From the NCBI RefSeq assembly GCF_000712975.1, contig NZ_JHQL01000003.1:186001-250000 (forward strand): DNA of 64,000 bases, read 5' to 3'. Both the position numbers and the translations under genes were made by a program. The notes beneath the pieces were generated by a model. The model saw only the letters and a program-made list of their open reading frames with translations. It was not told where the DNA came from and made no database searches. This DNA is from Vreelandella neptunia (lineage in GTDB: Bacteria; Pseudomonadota; Gammaproteobacteria; Pseudomonadales; Halomonadaceae). How positions within the stretch are numbered: the stretch's first letter is position 1; each line of letters starts with the position of its first letter. This document shows positions 25,294-34,268 of the stretch, piece by piece.

Positions 25294-27063
25294 CTACACC
25301 CAAAAGATGACCAGTAAACCCGCTATCACCAGCAAAGTACGCAGCCAAAAGGCTCGCCGGGCAATCACGCCATACGATATAGCCGATAGCCCAACCGCTA
25401 CTTTCAACGTATAAAGACCAGCACTGAGCGGCGCGGTAGCTAGCCCAATAATGTCAGGGTTAGCCACCATAGCCAGCGGTATCACATAAAGCCCAATACC
25501 CAGCGCCATAGCCTTCAGTGCGACTTTTAGCCAATTTTCTTCCACCATGCCTGCGGCAATAAATACACCGCCACATACCGGCGGTGTGATGGTGGAAAGC
25601 AGCGCAAACCAAAAAACAAACAGATGTGCCAGCAAAGGCTCCAGACCCAAGGCGATTAGCGCAGGCCCCGCCACAGAAACACAAATCACGTAAGCAGCGG
25701 TAGTAGGTACTTCCATACCCAACACAAGGCAAGCCAGTGCTGTTAAGAGCAAAGCTGGCCATAGCATCTCGCCTGATAATGAAAGAATCCCCGACGTGAT
25801 TTTAACGCCAAGCCCTGTGAGCGAAAGCACGCCAATCACCAATGAAGCACAAATAATAATGGCCCCAATCATGGCTATTTGCTTGCCAGCGGTAACCACG
25901 GCCTCGCCTAAACGAACCCAAAACTGGCGAAATGAGAACGTTAGAGTCACATCAAATAACAGCAGTAACACGCCTGCCAGTACCGCAATGCTTGCTGCAT
26001 ATTGCGGGGTATATCCGCCAACGAAAATGCGCTCAAGCAAAATAGCAAAAGGCACCGCAAAGAAAAGCGAAGTGACGACCACTTCTTTTCTAGTGGGCTG
26101 TTCACTTGCCGCGATAGGGCGAAGATCGTGACGTGTGGCATAGGCGTTAATGCCCATCCATACGGTAAAAAAGTATAGCAAGGCAGGTAGTGTCGCCGCC
26201 GCCATAATCTGCGTATAAGGTGTGCCCGTCAGCTCCACCATTACAAAAGCACCCGCCCCCATCAGCGGCGGCATAATTTGCCCACCCGACGAAGCCACTG
26301 CTTCTACTGCCCCAGCCAACGATTTGGGATACCCCAGTCGACGCATAGTAGGAATGGTAATCGCCCCTGTAGAGGCCACATTCGCCGATGCAGACCCCGA
26401 AATAGACCCCATCAGTGCCGAAGAGATCACCGATACCTTCGCGGCACCCCCGGTAAGCCTGCCCGCAAATGCGCTGGCCATATTCATAAAGCCGCGCCCA
26501 GCCTCGCCCGCATTAAGTACCGCGCCGAAAATAACAAAGACCGCCACCACGCCAACGCTAACCCCGGTCAGTTTGCCCCACAATCCGCCTTCGGCGATGG
26601 TAAGCGTCCCCACAAAGCTCTGCATTGGAAGGCCAGGGTGGCCGAACTGCCCAGGAATATGGTCACCAAACACTGCATAAGCCAAGGCGAGCAGCGCCAC
26701 GCAGGGAAGCGGCCAGCCAATCGCCCGACGCGCCATTTCCAGCGCCAGAAAGATCAAGAAAACGCCAATGATCATCTGGGTGTCGCCATAGACGAAGCCA
26801 TACTGGTTCGCCAGCGATGTGCTATTGAACGCGATATACCCACACGCAGCCACGCCTAGGAGAGTCAGTACCCAGCCGCTAATGCGCTGCAGAGGCGTAC
26901 TTGCTGCGAAGATAAGGATCCACGGCAGAATGAGCGCCATATGAATAGGGCGGCTCACCAATGCCGGTGTGAGGCCATAAAAAATCAAACCGATATGAAA
27001 AATAACCGTCATAGCACCCAGCGCCACCCACGCAGGATGGAGCGGAGAGTTAGTCGTCAGCAT
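25294..27063 (-). CDS. TRAP transporter fused permease (TAXI type)
   Basis: The 589-residue, highly hydrophobic protein fuses the small (four-helix) and large (12-helix) TRAP membrane subunits, as in TAXI-type TRAP transporters. Landmarks are FGAVLNAGEAGRGFMNMASAFAGRLTGGAAKVSVISS and GSISGSASANVASTGAITIP, the substrate-gate region, plus AVEAVASSGGQIMPPLMGAGAF. It works with the solute-binding protein encoded 62 bp upstream to take up an organic acid or amino acid using the Na+ gradient, fitting a halophile. It is the second gene of a two-gene minus-strand operon. Confidence 0.95.
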   Translation of the reverse strand: MLTTNSPLHPAWVALGAMTVIFHIGLIFYGLTPALVSRPIHMALILPWILIFAASTPLQRISGWVLTLLGVAACGYIAFNSTSLANQYGFVYGDTQMIIGVFLIFLALEMARRAIGWPLPCVALLALAYAVFGDHIPGQFGHPGLPMQSFVGTLTIAEGGLWGKLTGVSVGVVAVFVIFGAVLNAGEAGRGFMNMASAFAGRLTGGAAKVSVISSALMGSISGSASANVASTGAITIPTMRRLGYPKSLAGAVEAVASSGGQIMPPLMGAGAFVMVELTGTPYTQIMAAATLPALLYFFTVWMGINAYATRHDLRPIAASEQPTRKEVVVTSLFFAVPFAILLERIFVGGYTPQYAASIAVLAGVLLLLFDVTLTFSFRQFWVRLGEAVVTAGKQIAMIGAIIICASLVIGVLSLTGLGVKITSGILSLSGEMLWPALLLTALACLVLGMEVPTTAAYVICVSVAGPALIALGLEPLLAHLFVFWFALLSTITPPVCGGVFIAAGMVEENWLKVALKAMALGIGLYVIPLAMVANPDIIGLATAPLSAGLYTLKVAVGLSAISYGVIARRAFWLRTLLVIAGLLVIFWV

Positions 27064-27083
27064 AACCAGTGCCTTAATGACAC

Positions 27084-27104
27084 GGCCGGCCCTTAAGGCC
27101 GGCC
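27084..27104 (-). promoter_or_regulatory. Intercistronic hairpin between TRAP genes
   Basis: GGCCGGCC (27084-27091) and GGCCGGCC (27097-27104) form an 8-bp GC-only stem with a 5-base loop between the solute-binding protein gene and the permease gene. With no T-run following, it more likely stabilises the upstream mRNA segment or attenuates, giving more binding protein than permease. Confidence 0.6.
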
Positions 27105-27125
27105 AGAAGTAAGGAAGGAAAACCT

Positions 27126-28103
27126 TCAGCGGAGGCGGTCAGGAAACTCGATGCCAGCCTCATCGTAGTAACGAATGGCGCCAGGGTGTAGGGAACCCGC
27201 CATATTCGCGATCATCTCGTGAGAAATCCCTCCCCACCACGCTGTTTCTTCGGCCATCGTCTCACGGCGCTCCCAAAACGTACGCGTTAGCGTATAGGCG
27301 GTTTCTTCATCCATATCGGTGGTGGTGTAAGCAATAACGGGTAAAGACGTCGTTTGCACATCCTCATCAATACCCGGGTAGCTTCCTGCAGGAATAGTCT
27401 GGCGAGCGGAGCCTGTCTGCTCAATCTGCTCATCAGTCAAGCTCACCAAGCTAATGGGCATGCTTGCGGCTGTTTCGATAACGTTAGGTGTTGGGAAAGA
27501 GCTTGCCGTGACAAACGCATCAATTTGGCCGTTTTTCAGCGCATCAGGGCCGCTACCAATCTCAGCATTGGCAATGCGCAAGCTATCCATTAAACCAAAC
27601 AGCTCCAGATAGCGTTCCGCCTCACGAGCGCCAAAGGTGCCACGGCCAATTAACACATGCTTATCTTCTAATGCGTCTAGTCCCACCACGCCCTCATCGC
27701 TATTCACCACAAAATGCATGGTAATGGCAGGGATTGGGAATAGACCACGAATCTCCTCAAAACGAGGGTTAGGCCGTTCAGCAAAGGGGCCTTCGCTAGC
27801 GGCCGCCTGGGTCACTAGTGCCGGCGGCGTGGTAAACACATAGTTACCATGGCGTGCCATCACCTCCATCACGTTCTGCACTGAGCCTTGGCTCTCTTCC
27901 AGAGTGATAACGATATTGCCATCGGTGCCCGCTTTAATGGCCTCAGAAAGCTCAACGCCCATCTGATAATAAGCGGTTCCCGCCGAAGCGGATTTATAGG
28001 TCACACGCGTCTCCGCGTGGGCCGAAAGTGACGCGGCTCCCATGAAGGTAGCAACGGCAGAAAAAAGTAGGCGACGAGTCAGTCCAGACTGGCGAGGAAG
28101 CAT
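27126..28103 (-). CDS. TAXI family TRAP solute-binding protein
   Basis: The 325-residue protein has a signal peptide (RRLLFSAVATFMGAASLSAHAE). The mature start VTYKSASAGTAYYQMGVELSEAIK and the ESQGSVQNVMEVMARHGNYVF segment are typical of TAXI binding proteins, as is the GRGTFGAREAERYLELFGL region. It binds the solute in the periplasm and hands it to the fused permease. The ATG at 28103 is preceded by AAGGAGAGA. The substrate is not predictable from sequence. Confidence 0.94.
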   Translation of the reverse strand: MLPRQSGLTRRLLFSAVATFMGAASLSAHAETRVTYKSASAGTAYYQMGVELSEAIKAGTDGNIVITLEESQGSVQNVMEVMARHGNYVFTTPPALVTQAAASEGPFAERPNPRFEEIRGLFPIPAITMHFVVNSDEGVVGLDALEDKHVLIGRGTFGAREAERYLELFGLMDSLRIANAEIGSGPDALKNGQIDAFVTASSFPTPNVIETAASMPISLVSLTDEQIEQTGSARQTIPAGSYPGIDEDVQTTSLPVIAYTTTDMDEETAYTLTRTFWERRETMAEETAWWGGISHEMIANMAGSLHPGAIRYYDEAGIEFPDRLR

Positions 28104-29034
28104 GGTCTCTCCTTAGAGTGTATCCAGTGTTGCGTTTATTATAGGAATTCAAGTGAGGAAAAAATTTCGAACAATGGTGTTTTTGGCTAAGCCCAATCTC
28201 AATATCTGACATCTGAAAAGCCAGTGCAAGTTTTGACGGGTGGTGCCAGTGCTAAGGAACGACTCATGCGTGTATTACATAGATGATTATTGAGACCTTA
28301 ATGCTGCTGCATTATCTCGCAAGCAGGTAATGCGCTATTAGCAGTGCCAAGAGTTGGGGCACTACTAAAGCGTACTCGAAACATACGCATGTTTAGTTTG
28401 TATAAGGCTGACAATGCCCAGGTATTGAGTCGCCGGGCAGTGAAGTAGCAGCCTGCAAGGCGCCGCTAAAGAGTGCGCCACAATCAGCTCTATTTTAGTG
28501 GTTGAGAGCTAAGAACCTTCGGCTGAATCCTGAAACTCAACCGCTAGACAGCAAGTTAGCCTAATTTTCGCCATGCCCATCACACGGCTGCTTTGAAGGC
28601 ATCAGCGGCGCTGCCAATAGCTCTGTTGAAGCCTTACGGAAGCCCATTGCCAGGCGTATTACGCGGATTTTTGTGACGGTATTTCTTAAAAAAGATGTCT
28701 TTCTACATTTACTCTTAAACAGAATTAGGTACTATAAGCATCTTCTGAACAATAAAAATTGTAACTAAGAATGCATTAACCATAGGTGCTTACACATTTT
28801 TATGTAGGCCTTATTGATTTCGGTCAGCAAAAAAAGCAGTCAATAAGTTGAGGTAATCAAAGCTCCTCATCCCTGCTTTTTTTAATCTGGATGGGGAGTT
28901 TTAGCACTAGTAGTGTTCGACAGCTTTTGTTTATACTTCCAATAAAAAATAGCTACGTTTCTATGATGCTTGCATTCGATCATCATACGTTAAACCCCCG
29001 AAAATACACCACAATAAAATAGGTAGAGAATTAA
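28104..29034. other. Long intergenic region
   Basis: Over 900 bp without a supported gene. It covers the promoter of the TRAP operon at its left end and becomes AT-rich from about 28670. Short frames here lack ribosome sites and recognisable content. The one structured element is the stem-loop listed at 28829-28883. The composition change towards the right end continues into the AT-rich HNH gene, consistent with acquired DNA. Confidence 0.5.
28829..28883. terminator. Symmetric stem-loop with A and T runs
   Basis: AAAAAAAGCAG (28829-28839) pairs with CTGCTTTTTTT (28873-28883), and an inner GAGG/CCTC stem lies between. The arrangement is a bidirectional terminator shape, but no gene ends just before it on either side, so it could instead close an unannotated small RNA starting at about 28700-28800. 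Confidence 0.5.
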
Positions 29035-29808
29035 ATGCCAAACTATTTTTATGCATACCATGGTCCTAAAAATGGCAGTGAATTTTGCTACCACACTGGT
29101 TATGGTGTATCAAAAGAGAGCAAGCAGAGCCAAACAAGGCGTGGTGATTTTGTTTTTATAATCCAAAAAAGACCCAGCGTAGATTGCTTCCAATTATGTG
29201 GTGTTTTTAAGATAGTGAGTCACTATTATGATGAAGAAAGTGCTCGACCATATAGAATGAAGTTGGAAGACGTTTCAAAACTAACAACGTATATTGATCT
29301 TGATGAAGATAAAATAAGTAGGCAGCTGCCTCAGATTAAAGGCGATAAGCGGTGGTCTAATTTTAAAAGACATTTTTGTAGACAAGGCGTTTCATTTCAA
29401 AGCAGTCTAAATAAGGCTGTAGTGGATTTGCTGAATACCCTTGTTTTTCCTCGATCATCTACTATTGAAGATAATGAAGAAAAATTTAATCTTGAAGTGG
29501 AAAGATCTTTGAATTCATCTGAAAAAGCTAGAGCATTCAGGCTTAAAAAAGCTAATAAAAAGCCTGAGAAATGTGTTGTAGCAATCACTACGTATAAACG
29601 CAATCCGGACGTAGTGGCAACTGTATTGCTACGAGCAGGGGGTAAATGTGAAGCCTGTGGCAATGATGCCCCTTTTAAAAAGCGAAAAGATAATACACCC
29701 TACCTGGAAGTTCATCACATAGTACGCCTAGCGGATAATGGCGACGACACGGTTGAAAATGCAATAGCACTTTGTCCCAACTGCCATCGCAAACAACATT
29801 TCGGATAA
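29035..29808 (+). CDS. HNH endonuclease, probable stand-alone defence nuclease
   Basis: The 257-residue protein ends in a McrA-like HNH domain: CEACGNDAPF, YLEVHHIVRLADNGDDTVENAIALCPNCHRKQH, with two CxxC zinc pairs and the HH catalytic pair. The first 140 residues (FYAYHGPKNGSEF, GDFVFIIQKRPSVDCFQLCGVFKIVSHYY) resemble EVE/PUA-like modified-base readers, though this is only by pattern. Such fusions restrict DNA with modified bases. Base composition is much more AT-rich than its neighbours, and no methyltransferase is adjacent. The ATG at 29035 follows an A-rich leader. Confidence 0.85.
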   Translation: MPNYFYAYHGPKNGSEFCYHTGYGVSKESKQSQTRRGDFVFIIQKRPSVDCFQLCGVFKIVSHYYDEESARPYRMKLEDVSKLTTYIDLDEDKISRQLPQIKGDKRWSNFKRHFCRQGVSFQSSLNKAVVDLLNTLVFPRSSTIEDNEEKFNLEVERSLNSSEKARAFRLKKANKKPEKCVVAITTYKRNPDVVATVLLRAGGKCEACGNDAPFKKRKDNTPYLEVHHIVRLADNGDDTVENAIALCPNCHRKQHFG

Positions 29809-29902
29809 AAACGGATATTTGGTAAAAACCATCATGCAGCAGCAAAAGTGGTGGAAGTAACAGCCAGCATGGTACTACTTGGTCAATGTCGATGTTTTAG
29901 AT

Positions 29903-31432
29903 TTAACGTCCGTATACGGCAATACCACTACGACCATTATGTTTAATGAAGTACATGCTTTGGTCAGCGGCATTAACGAGCTCAGACGCACTGGCAAACC
30001 CTCCATCTTCTAGACAGGCAATACCGATAGAGACAGTCACATGAATTGGACGGTCTTCACACCATGCCATTGGTTGTTTTTGAAGCCGATAGGCAACACG
30101 TTGGGCAAATTTTCTGGCTCCGTTTGCGTTTTCTCCAGGTAATATAGCCATAAACTCTTCACCGCCGTAACGGCCTGCAAGGTCGCCATCGCGAACACTT
30201 GCATTGAGAAGCTTAGCAAAACTCACCAGCACCCTATCTCCGGCAGCGTGACCAAACTGATCATTGATGGTTTTAAAGTGATCAATATCTATAAATATGA
30301 TTGAAAGCGCACCATCATCTTCCCGGCATTTCTGAAATCGCTTATCTAACTGCTCCTCTAACCATCCCCGATTGGCGATTCCTGTAAGTGAGTCGGTGCG
30401 GCTCCGTGACTCTAGATCGTTTTGTCGCTCAAGGAGTTGGGCCAGTTCTTTTTGCTGTTGATCTAAGCGTGCTCTCAAATCTAGGGTTTGCTCAAACAAA
30501 AGTTGCTGAGCCTCTGCCAGTAGCGCTTCATTATCGCGCTGGGTAGGGGCTGTAATATCGAGAATATTGGCTAGGCTGGGAAGCTGTGTCTCAATATTGT
30601 TCAGAAGCTCTCCCAGTTCTATATGCTCTACTAACTGGTGGCCTTCCAATTTTCTCATCAGGGTTACCAGCGCTTGTGCTGGCGCTGGTGAGAGCCAAGC
30701 ATCAGCAATATGCCCAGATAGCCGGATGCATAATTGCTCCGCTGATGTCGCGGAGAAGTCTAGGTGACTTGTCTGAATAGCTTCTGCAATGGTAGTGGGG
30801 ACTCCCCATTTGGCCGCAAGCCAAGCACCCACAACGGCATGATCACAACCGAATAGCACTTGCTCGTTATGACTCAGCTCAGGATGAAAGACCATCGGCG
30901 TTTCATAGACACTCTCCATTTCATCTGGATAAAGAGACTCTAGGGCTAACACCCCAATATCTTGCAAAAGGGCAGCTGTGAAAACGAACCCTTTTTTTGA
31001 TCGGCACAAGCGATCCGCAAGATAACGTGAGGCGATGGCAGCAATGAGCGAGCGACTCCAAACTCTTTGTAGATATGCATTTGCCCCTTTCTGACGAAAT
31101 AGGCTGAAGCTAAGGGTGGCTGCTAAGGTAGTGTCTAGCCCAATACAAGCCACCGCTTCTTGGCAGCTACTGATGGGCGGAGCGCTGCGTGCATAGTAGG
31201 CACTATTTGCTAACGCCAACAGGCGTGTAGTGAGAACCGGATCGTTCTCAATAGCATCCGCGTAGGCTTTGACATTAGCATGTGGAGATCTTGCAGTGGC
31301 GAGAACATTCATAGCGACAGAAGGGAGTGTAGGCAGTGATGCACAGCCTTCGAGATTTTGTCGGATAAAGTCCGGTAGTGGAGAGCTAAGCGATAGTTGA
31401 GCACTGTAGTCGGTTGGTTGAATAGCCAGCAT
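29903..31432 (-). CDS. HDOD-GGDEF signalling protein
   Basis: The 509-residue protein has an N-terminal HDOD domain (about 25-235: LPTLPSVAMNVLATARSP, DPVLTTRLLALANSAYY, ALLQDIGVLALESL), then a coiled-coil linker (about 300-345) and a C-terminal GGDEF domain. The active site is RYGGEEFMAILPG with TDSLTGIANR and DIDHFKTINDQFGHAAGD. It should be a cytoplasmic diguanylate cyclase controlled through the HDOD part. It is monocistronic, and the start ATG at 31432 has AAGGGAG upstream. Confidence 0.93.
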   Translation of the reverse strand: MLAIQPTDYSAQLSLSSPLPDFIRQNLEGCASLPTLPSVAMNVLATARSPHANVKAYADAIENDPVLTTRLLALANSAYYARSAPPISSCQEAVACIGLDTTLAATLSFSLFRQKGANAYLQRVWSRSLIAAIASRYLADRLCRSKKGFVFTAALLQDIGVLALESLYPDEMESVYETPMVFHPELSHNEQVLFGCDHAVVGAWLAAKWGVPTTIAEAIQTSHLDFSATSAEQLCIRLSGHIADAWLSPAPAQALVTLMRKLEGHQLVEHIELGELLNNIETQLPSLANILDITAPTQRDNEALLAEAQQLLFEQTLDLRARLDQQQKELAQLLERQNDLESRSRTDSLTGIANRGWLEEQLDKRFQKCREDDGALSIIFIDIDHFKTINDQFGHAAGDRVLVSFAKLLNASVRDGDLAGRYGGEEFMAILPGENANGARKFAQRVAYRLQKQPMAWCEDRPIHVTVSIGIACLEDGGFASASELVNAADQSMYFIKHNGRSGIAVYGR

Positions 31433-32106
31433 AGCAACTCCCTTTTGGTCGTGCGGCTAGTGAGGTAAGTACTTTATAGTTTTTATAATCAAACAGTTGT
31501 TTTATAGCATAGGCTATAAGTGCAAAAGAGGGTAGGCAGAGGCAGCACTCTTTTGATGTTTTTGAGTTTGATGCACGCATTATTTAGTAGCGGCGTGAAT
31601 AGCCGCGTCGATTCATGGGGGAGCAACCGTATCTCCCGTGGTCAGTGTTTGTTCCTATCTGATACAACCGGATAGAATCCCGCATAAGATCGGTCACTAT
31701 CAGTGATGGCAATGCCACCTGTATTGCCTGCCGTAAGGATAGCGCTCCCGAGCTTCCTGACATGGCAGGGCCTATGATGCAACCTTTCGAAACCCTGACC
31801 CTAACCAAGCCCCTACAAACGCTAACGTAAAATATTTGCTGGTTTTAGAGCTTTTTTGTACAACTAGTGGTAGCTTTTGTCTAAGTTTTGGTTTTTAACG
31901 ATTTGGCTATTGAATTTTATTAGCCCTAAGTTCAGCGGTTGCAACGTAGATGCGACGAGTTTAATGAAGTGCGGTAGCTGGTGAAATTGGTGAGCGTGGT
32001 AAGAACGCCAGTTGCTAGCGTCCAAGTTTTATGCTGAGCCAGGGCTTCTGTAAAAGAACTGTCATAAAAAACCATCGTCGTTTAAAGATAAAAGGCATTC
32101 TTAACT
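31433..32106. other. Intergenic region, no gene recognised
   Basis: This 670-bp gap separates divergent genes. A minus-strand frame at 31584-31808 encodes an Arg-rich 74-residue peptide with no known family or ribosome site, so I do not call it. The 3' part (31850-32100) should hold the ovoA promoter. Confidence 0.45.
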
Positions 32107-34254
32107 ATGACTTCTCCAAGCTCCCTCTCCGAATTACCAGCATCGACATTACCTGACCTTTTTCCACGCACCGTGATGCTTGCAGGTAGCGATCCCGACG
32201 CAACGCGTAGAGAAATCGAGGCCTGCTTTACCGCGACCTTCGACCGCTACGAGTCGCTGTTTACCACCCTGGTCAGCGAAGAATCCTATATTCGCAAGTC
32301 AATCCCCTTACGGCATCCACTGATTTTTTACCTCGGGCATACCGCTACCTTCTTCGTCAACAAGCTGGTGCTAGCCAAACTGCTGCCTACGCGGATAGAC
32401 CCGAATATGGAGTCTATTTTCGCTGTGGGCGTTGATGAAATGAGCTGGGATGACCTCAACGAGGATCACTACGAATGGCCGTCGGTGGATGAGGTCATGG
32501 CCTATCGTGGCAAGGTGCGCGCTGCGGTATTGCAGCTGATTCGTGAGTTGCCGCTTTCGCTTCCAATCGGTTGGGACAGCCCCTTCTGGCCGATTGTAAT
32601 GGGCATCGAGCACGAGCGGATTCACTTGGAAACATCGTCGGTATTGATCCGCCAGCAGCTGCTCCATTTGGTAACCCCTCAGAAAGAGTGGGAGCCGGTG
32701 CGTATCAGTGGTGAGCCGCCGGAAAACAGCCTGATTACCGTGCCGGGGGGTGAAGTCACCCTGGGCAAGGATTTCGATGATGCCTTTTACGGCTGGGATA
32801 ACGAGTACGGCCATCACAAGGCTGAAGTGGACGAATTCAAGGCCAGCCAGTTCCTGGTCAGCAACAGTGAATTTCTCGAATTTGTCGAGGCTGGTGGCTA
32901 TTTGAGCGATGAATTCTGGTCAGAAGAGGGGCTGGGCTGGCGCAACTTTGCCAAGGCAACGCACCCGACCTTCTGGGTGTGGAAAAACGAGTGGCATCTG
33001 CGCCTGATGACCGAAGAAGTGGAAATGCCTTGGGATTGGCCGGTAGAAGTTAACTTTCACGAAGCCAAGGCGTTCTGTCACTGGAAGAGTGCACAGCTCG
33101 GCCAGCCGGTGCGCATGCCGACTGAAGATGAGTGGCACCGTCTGGCCGAGGAGGCCGGTGTGTCCGAGCTGGAAAACGATACCCCTGCCAATGCCAACCT
33201 GCACCTGGATCACGGTGCTTCTTCCTGCCCGGTGACCCGCTTCCAGCACGGCCAGTGGTTTGACGTGGTGGGTAACGTCTGGCAATGGGTTGAGACGCCG
33301 ACCTATCCGTTCCCGGGCTTTGATGTTCATCCGCTGTACGATGATTTCACTACGCCGACCTTTGATAACCAGCATAACCTGATCAAAGGTGGTTCGTGGA
33401 TTTCCTGTGGCAACGAAACGCGCCTCAGCGCCCGATATGCGTTCCGCCGTCACTTCTTCCAGCACGCCGGTTTCCGCTACGTGGTGTCGGATGCCGAAGT
33501 CAAGATGCCCAGCGCCTACTATGAAAGCGATGCCCGCATGGCCGAGTACGCTGAGTTCCATTATGGCGATGAGTGGTTCGGGGTTGCCAACTTCCCACAG
33601 GCGCTAGCCAACAAGGCGTTGGCCAGCATGGCTGGTCGCCAGAAAGCTCGCTCCCTGGATCTGGGCTGTGCCAGCGGGCGTTCCAGCTTTGAGTTGGCCC
33701 GTGAGTTTGAACACGTGGATGGGGTGGATTTCTCGGCTAACTTTATCCGCCAGGGGGTGGAAATGGCCGAGCAGAAAGTGCTGCGCTATACCCGTGTTGA
33801 GGAAGGCGAGCTGGTCAGCTATCAGGAACGCACCCTGGCGAGCCTGGGGCTGGAAGATTCAGCGGAGCGCGTCAGCTTCCATCAGGGCGATGCCTGCAAC
33901 CTCAAGCCGCAGTTCAACCACTATGATCTGGTGCTGGCCGCCAACCTGATTGATCGCCTGTACAAGCCGTCACAGTTTTTGCAGAGCATCCATGAGCGCA
34001 TCAATGCCGGGGGCATTCTGATGATTGCCTCGCCCTATACCTGGCTTGAAGAGTACACGCCCAAGGAGGAGTGGATTGGCGGCTTCAAGCGCGACGGGGA
34101 GAATGTCACTACCCTGGAAGGCCTGAAGGAACTGCTTGAACCTCACTTCCGGATGATCAGCGAGCCTGAAAAGGTGCCCTTTGTGATCAGAGAGACCATG
34201 CATAAATATCAGCATAGCCTCTCGGAAGTGACTTTATGGGAGCGTCGCTCCTAG
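32107..34254 (+). CDS. ovoA: 5-histidylcysteine sulfoxide synthase/methyltransferase OvoA
   Basis: The 715-residue protein has full OvoA architecture. A DinB-like domain carries the iron ligands in HERIHLETS (His about 168, His 172, Glu 174 is the family H-x3-H-x-E). An FGE-sulfatase-like domain follows (about 215-460: VPGGEVTLGKDFDDAFYG, GNVWQWVETPTYPF, KGGSWISCGNETR). The C-terminal SAM methyltransferase (from about 510) has LDLGCASGRSSFELA. OvoA joins cysteine and histidine by oxidative C-S bond formation and N-methylates the product on the way to ovothiol A, a cytoplasmic antioxidant thiol. No OvoB lyase is adjacent; the lyase step must come from elsewhere. The gene is convergent with the ADP-ribosylglycohydrolase-like gene. 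Confidence 0.96.
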   Translation: MTSPSSLSELPASTLPDLFPRTVMLAGSDPDATRREIEACFTATFDRYESLFTTLVSEESYIRKSIPLRHPLIFYLGHTATFFVNKLVLAKLLPTRIDPNMESIFAVGVDEMSWDDLNEDHYEWPSVDEVMAYRGKVRAAVLQLIRELPLSLPIGWDSPFWPIVMGIEHERIHLETSSVLIRQQLLHLVTPQKEWEPVRISGEPPENSLITVPGGEVTLGKDFDDAFYGWDNEYGHHKAEVDEFKASQFLVSNSEFLEFVEAGGYLSDEFWSEEGLGWRNFAKATHPTFWVWKNEWHLRLMTEEVEMPWDWPVEVNFHEAKAFCHWKSAQLGQPVRMPTEDEWHRLAEEAGVSELENDTPANANLHLDHGASSCPVTRFQHGQWFDVVGNVWQWVETPTYPFPGFDVHPLYDDFTTPTFDNQHNLIKGGSWISCGNETRLSARYAFRRHFFQHAGFRYVVSDAEVKMPSAYYESDARMAEYAEFHYGDEWFGVANFPQALANKALASMAGRQKARSLDLGCASGRSSFELAREFEHVDGVDFSANFIRQGVEMAEQKVLRYTRVEEGELVSYQERTLASLGLEDSAERVSFHQGDACNLKPQFNHYDLVLAANLIDRLYKPSQFLQSIHERINAGGILMIASPYTWLEEYTPKEEWIGGFKRDGENVTTLEGLKELLEPHFRMISEPEKVPFVIRETMHKYQHSLSEVTLWERRS

Positions 34255-34268
34255 CCTTTGACTGGCTT

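Noticed and set aside
27084-27104. Considered as a terminator between the TRAP genes
   Set aside because: There is no T-run on either strand, so it is reported as an intercistronic hairpin instead.
31584-31808. Minus-strand 74-codon frame rich in Arg and Ser
   Set aside because: No family resemblance, no ribosome site, and composition typical of chance frames in this gap.
32920-33561. 213-codon minus-strand frame inside ovoA
   Set aside because: ovoA is unmistakable on the other strand and this translation has no recognisable motif.
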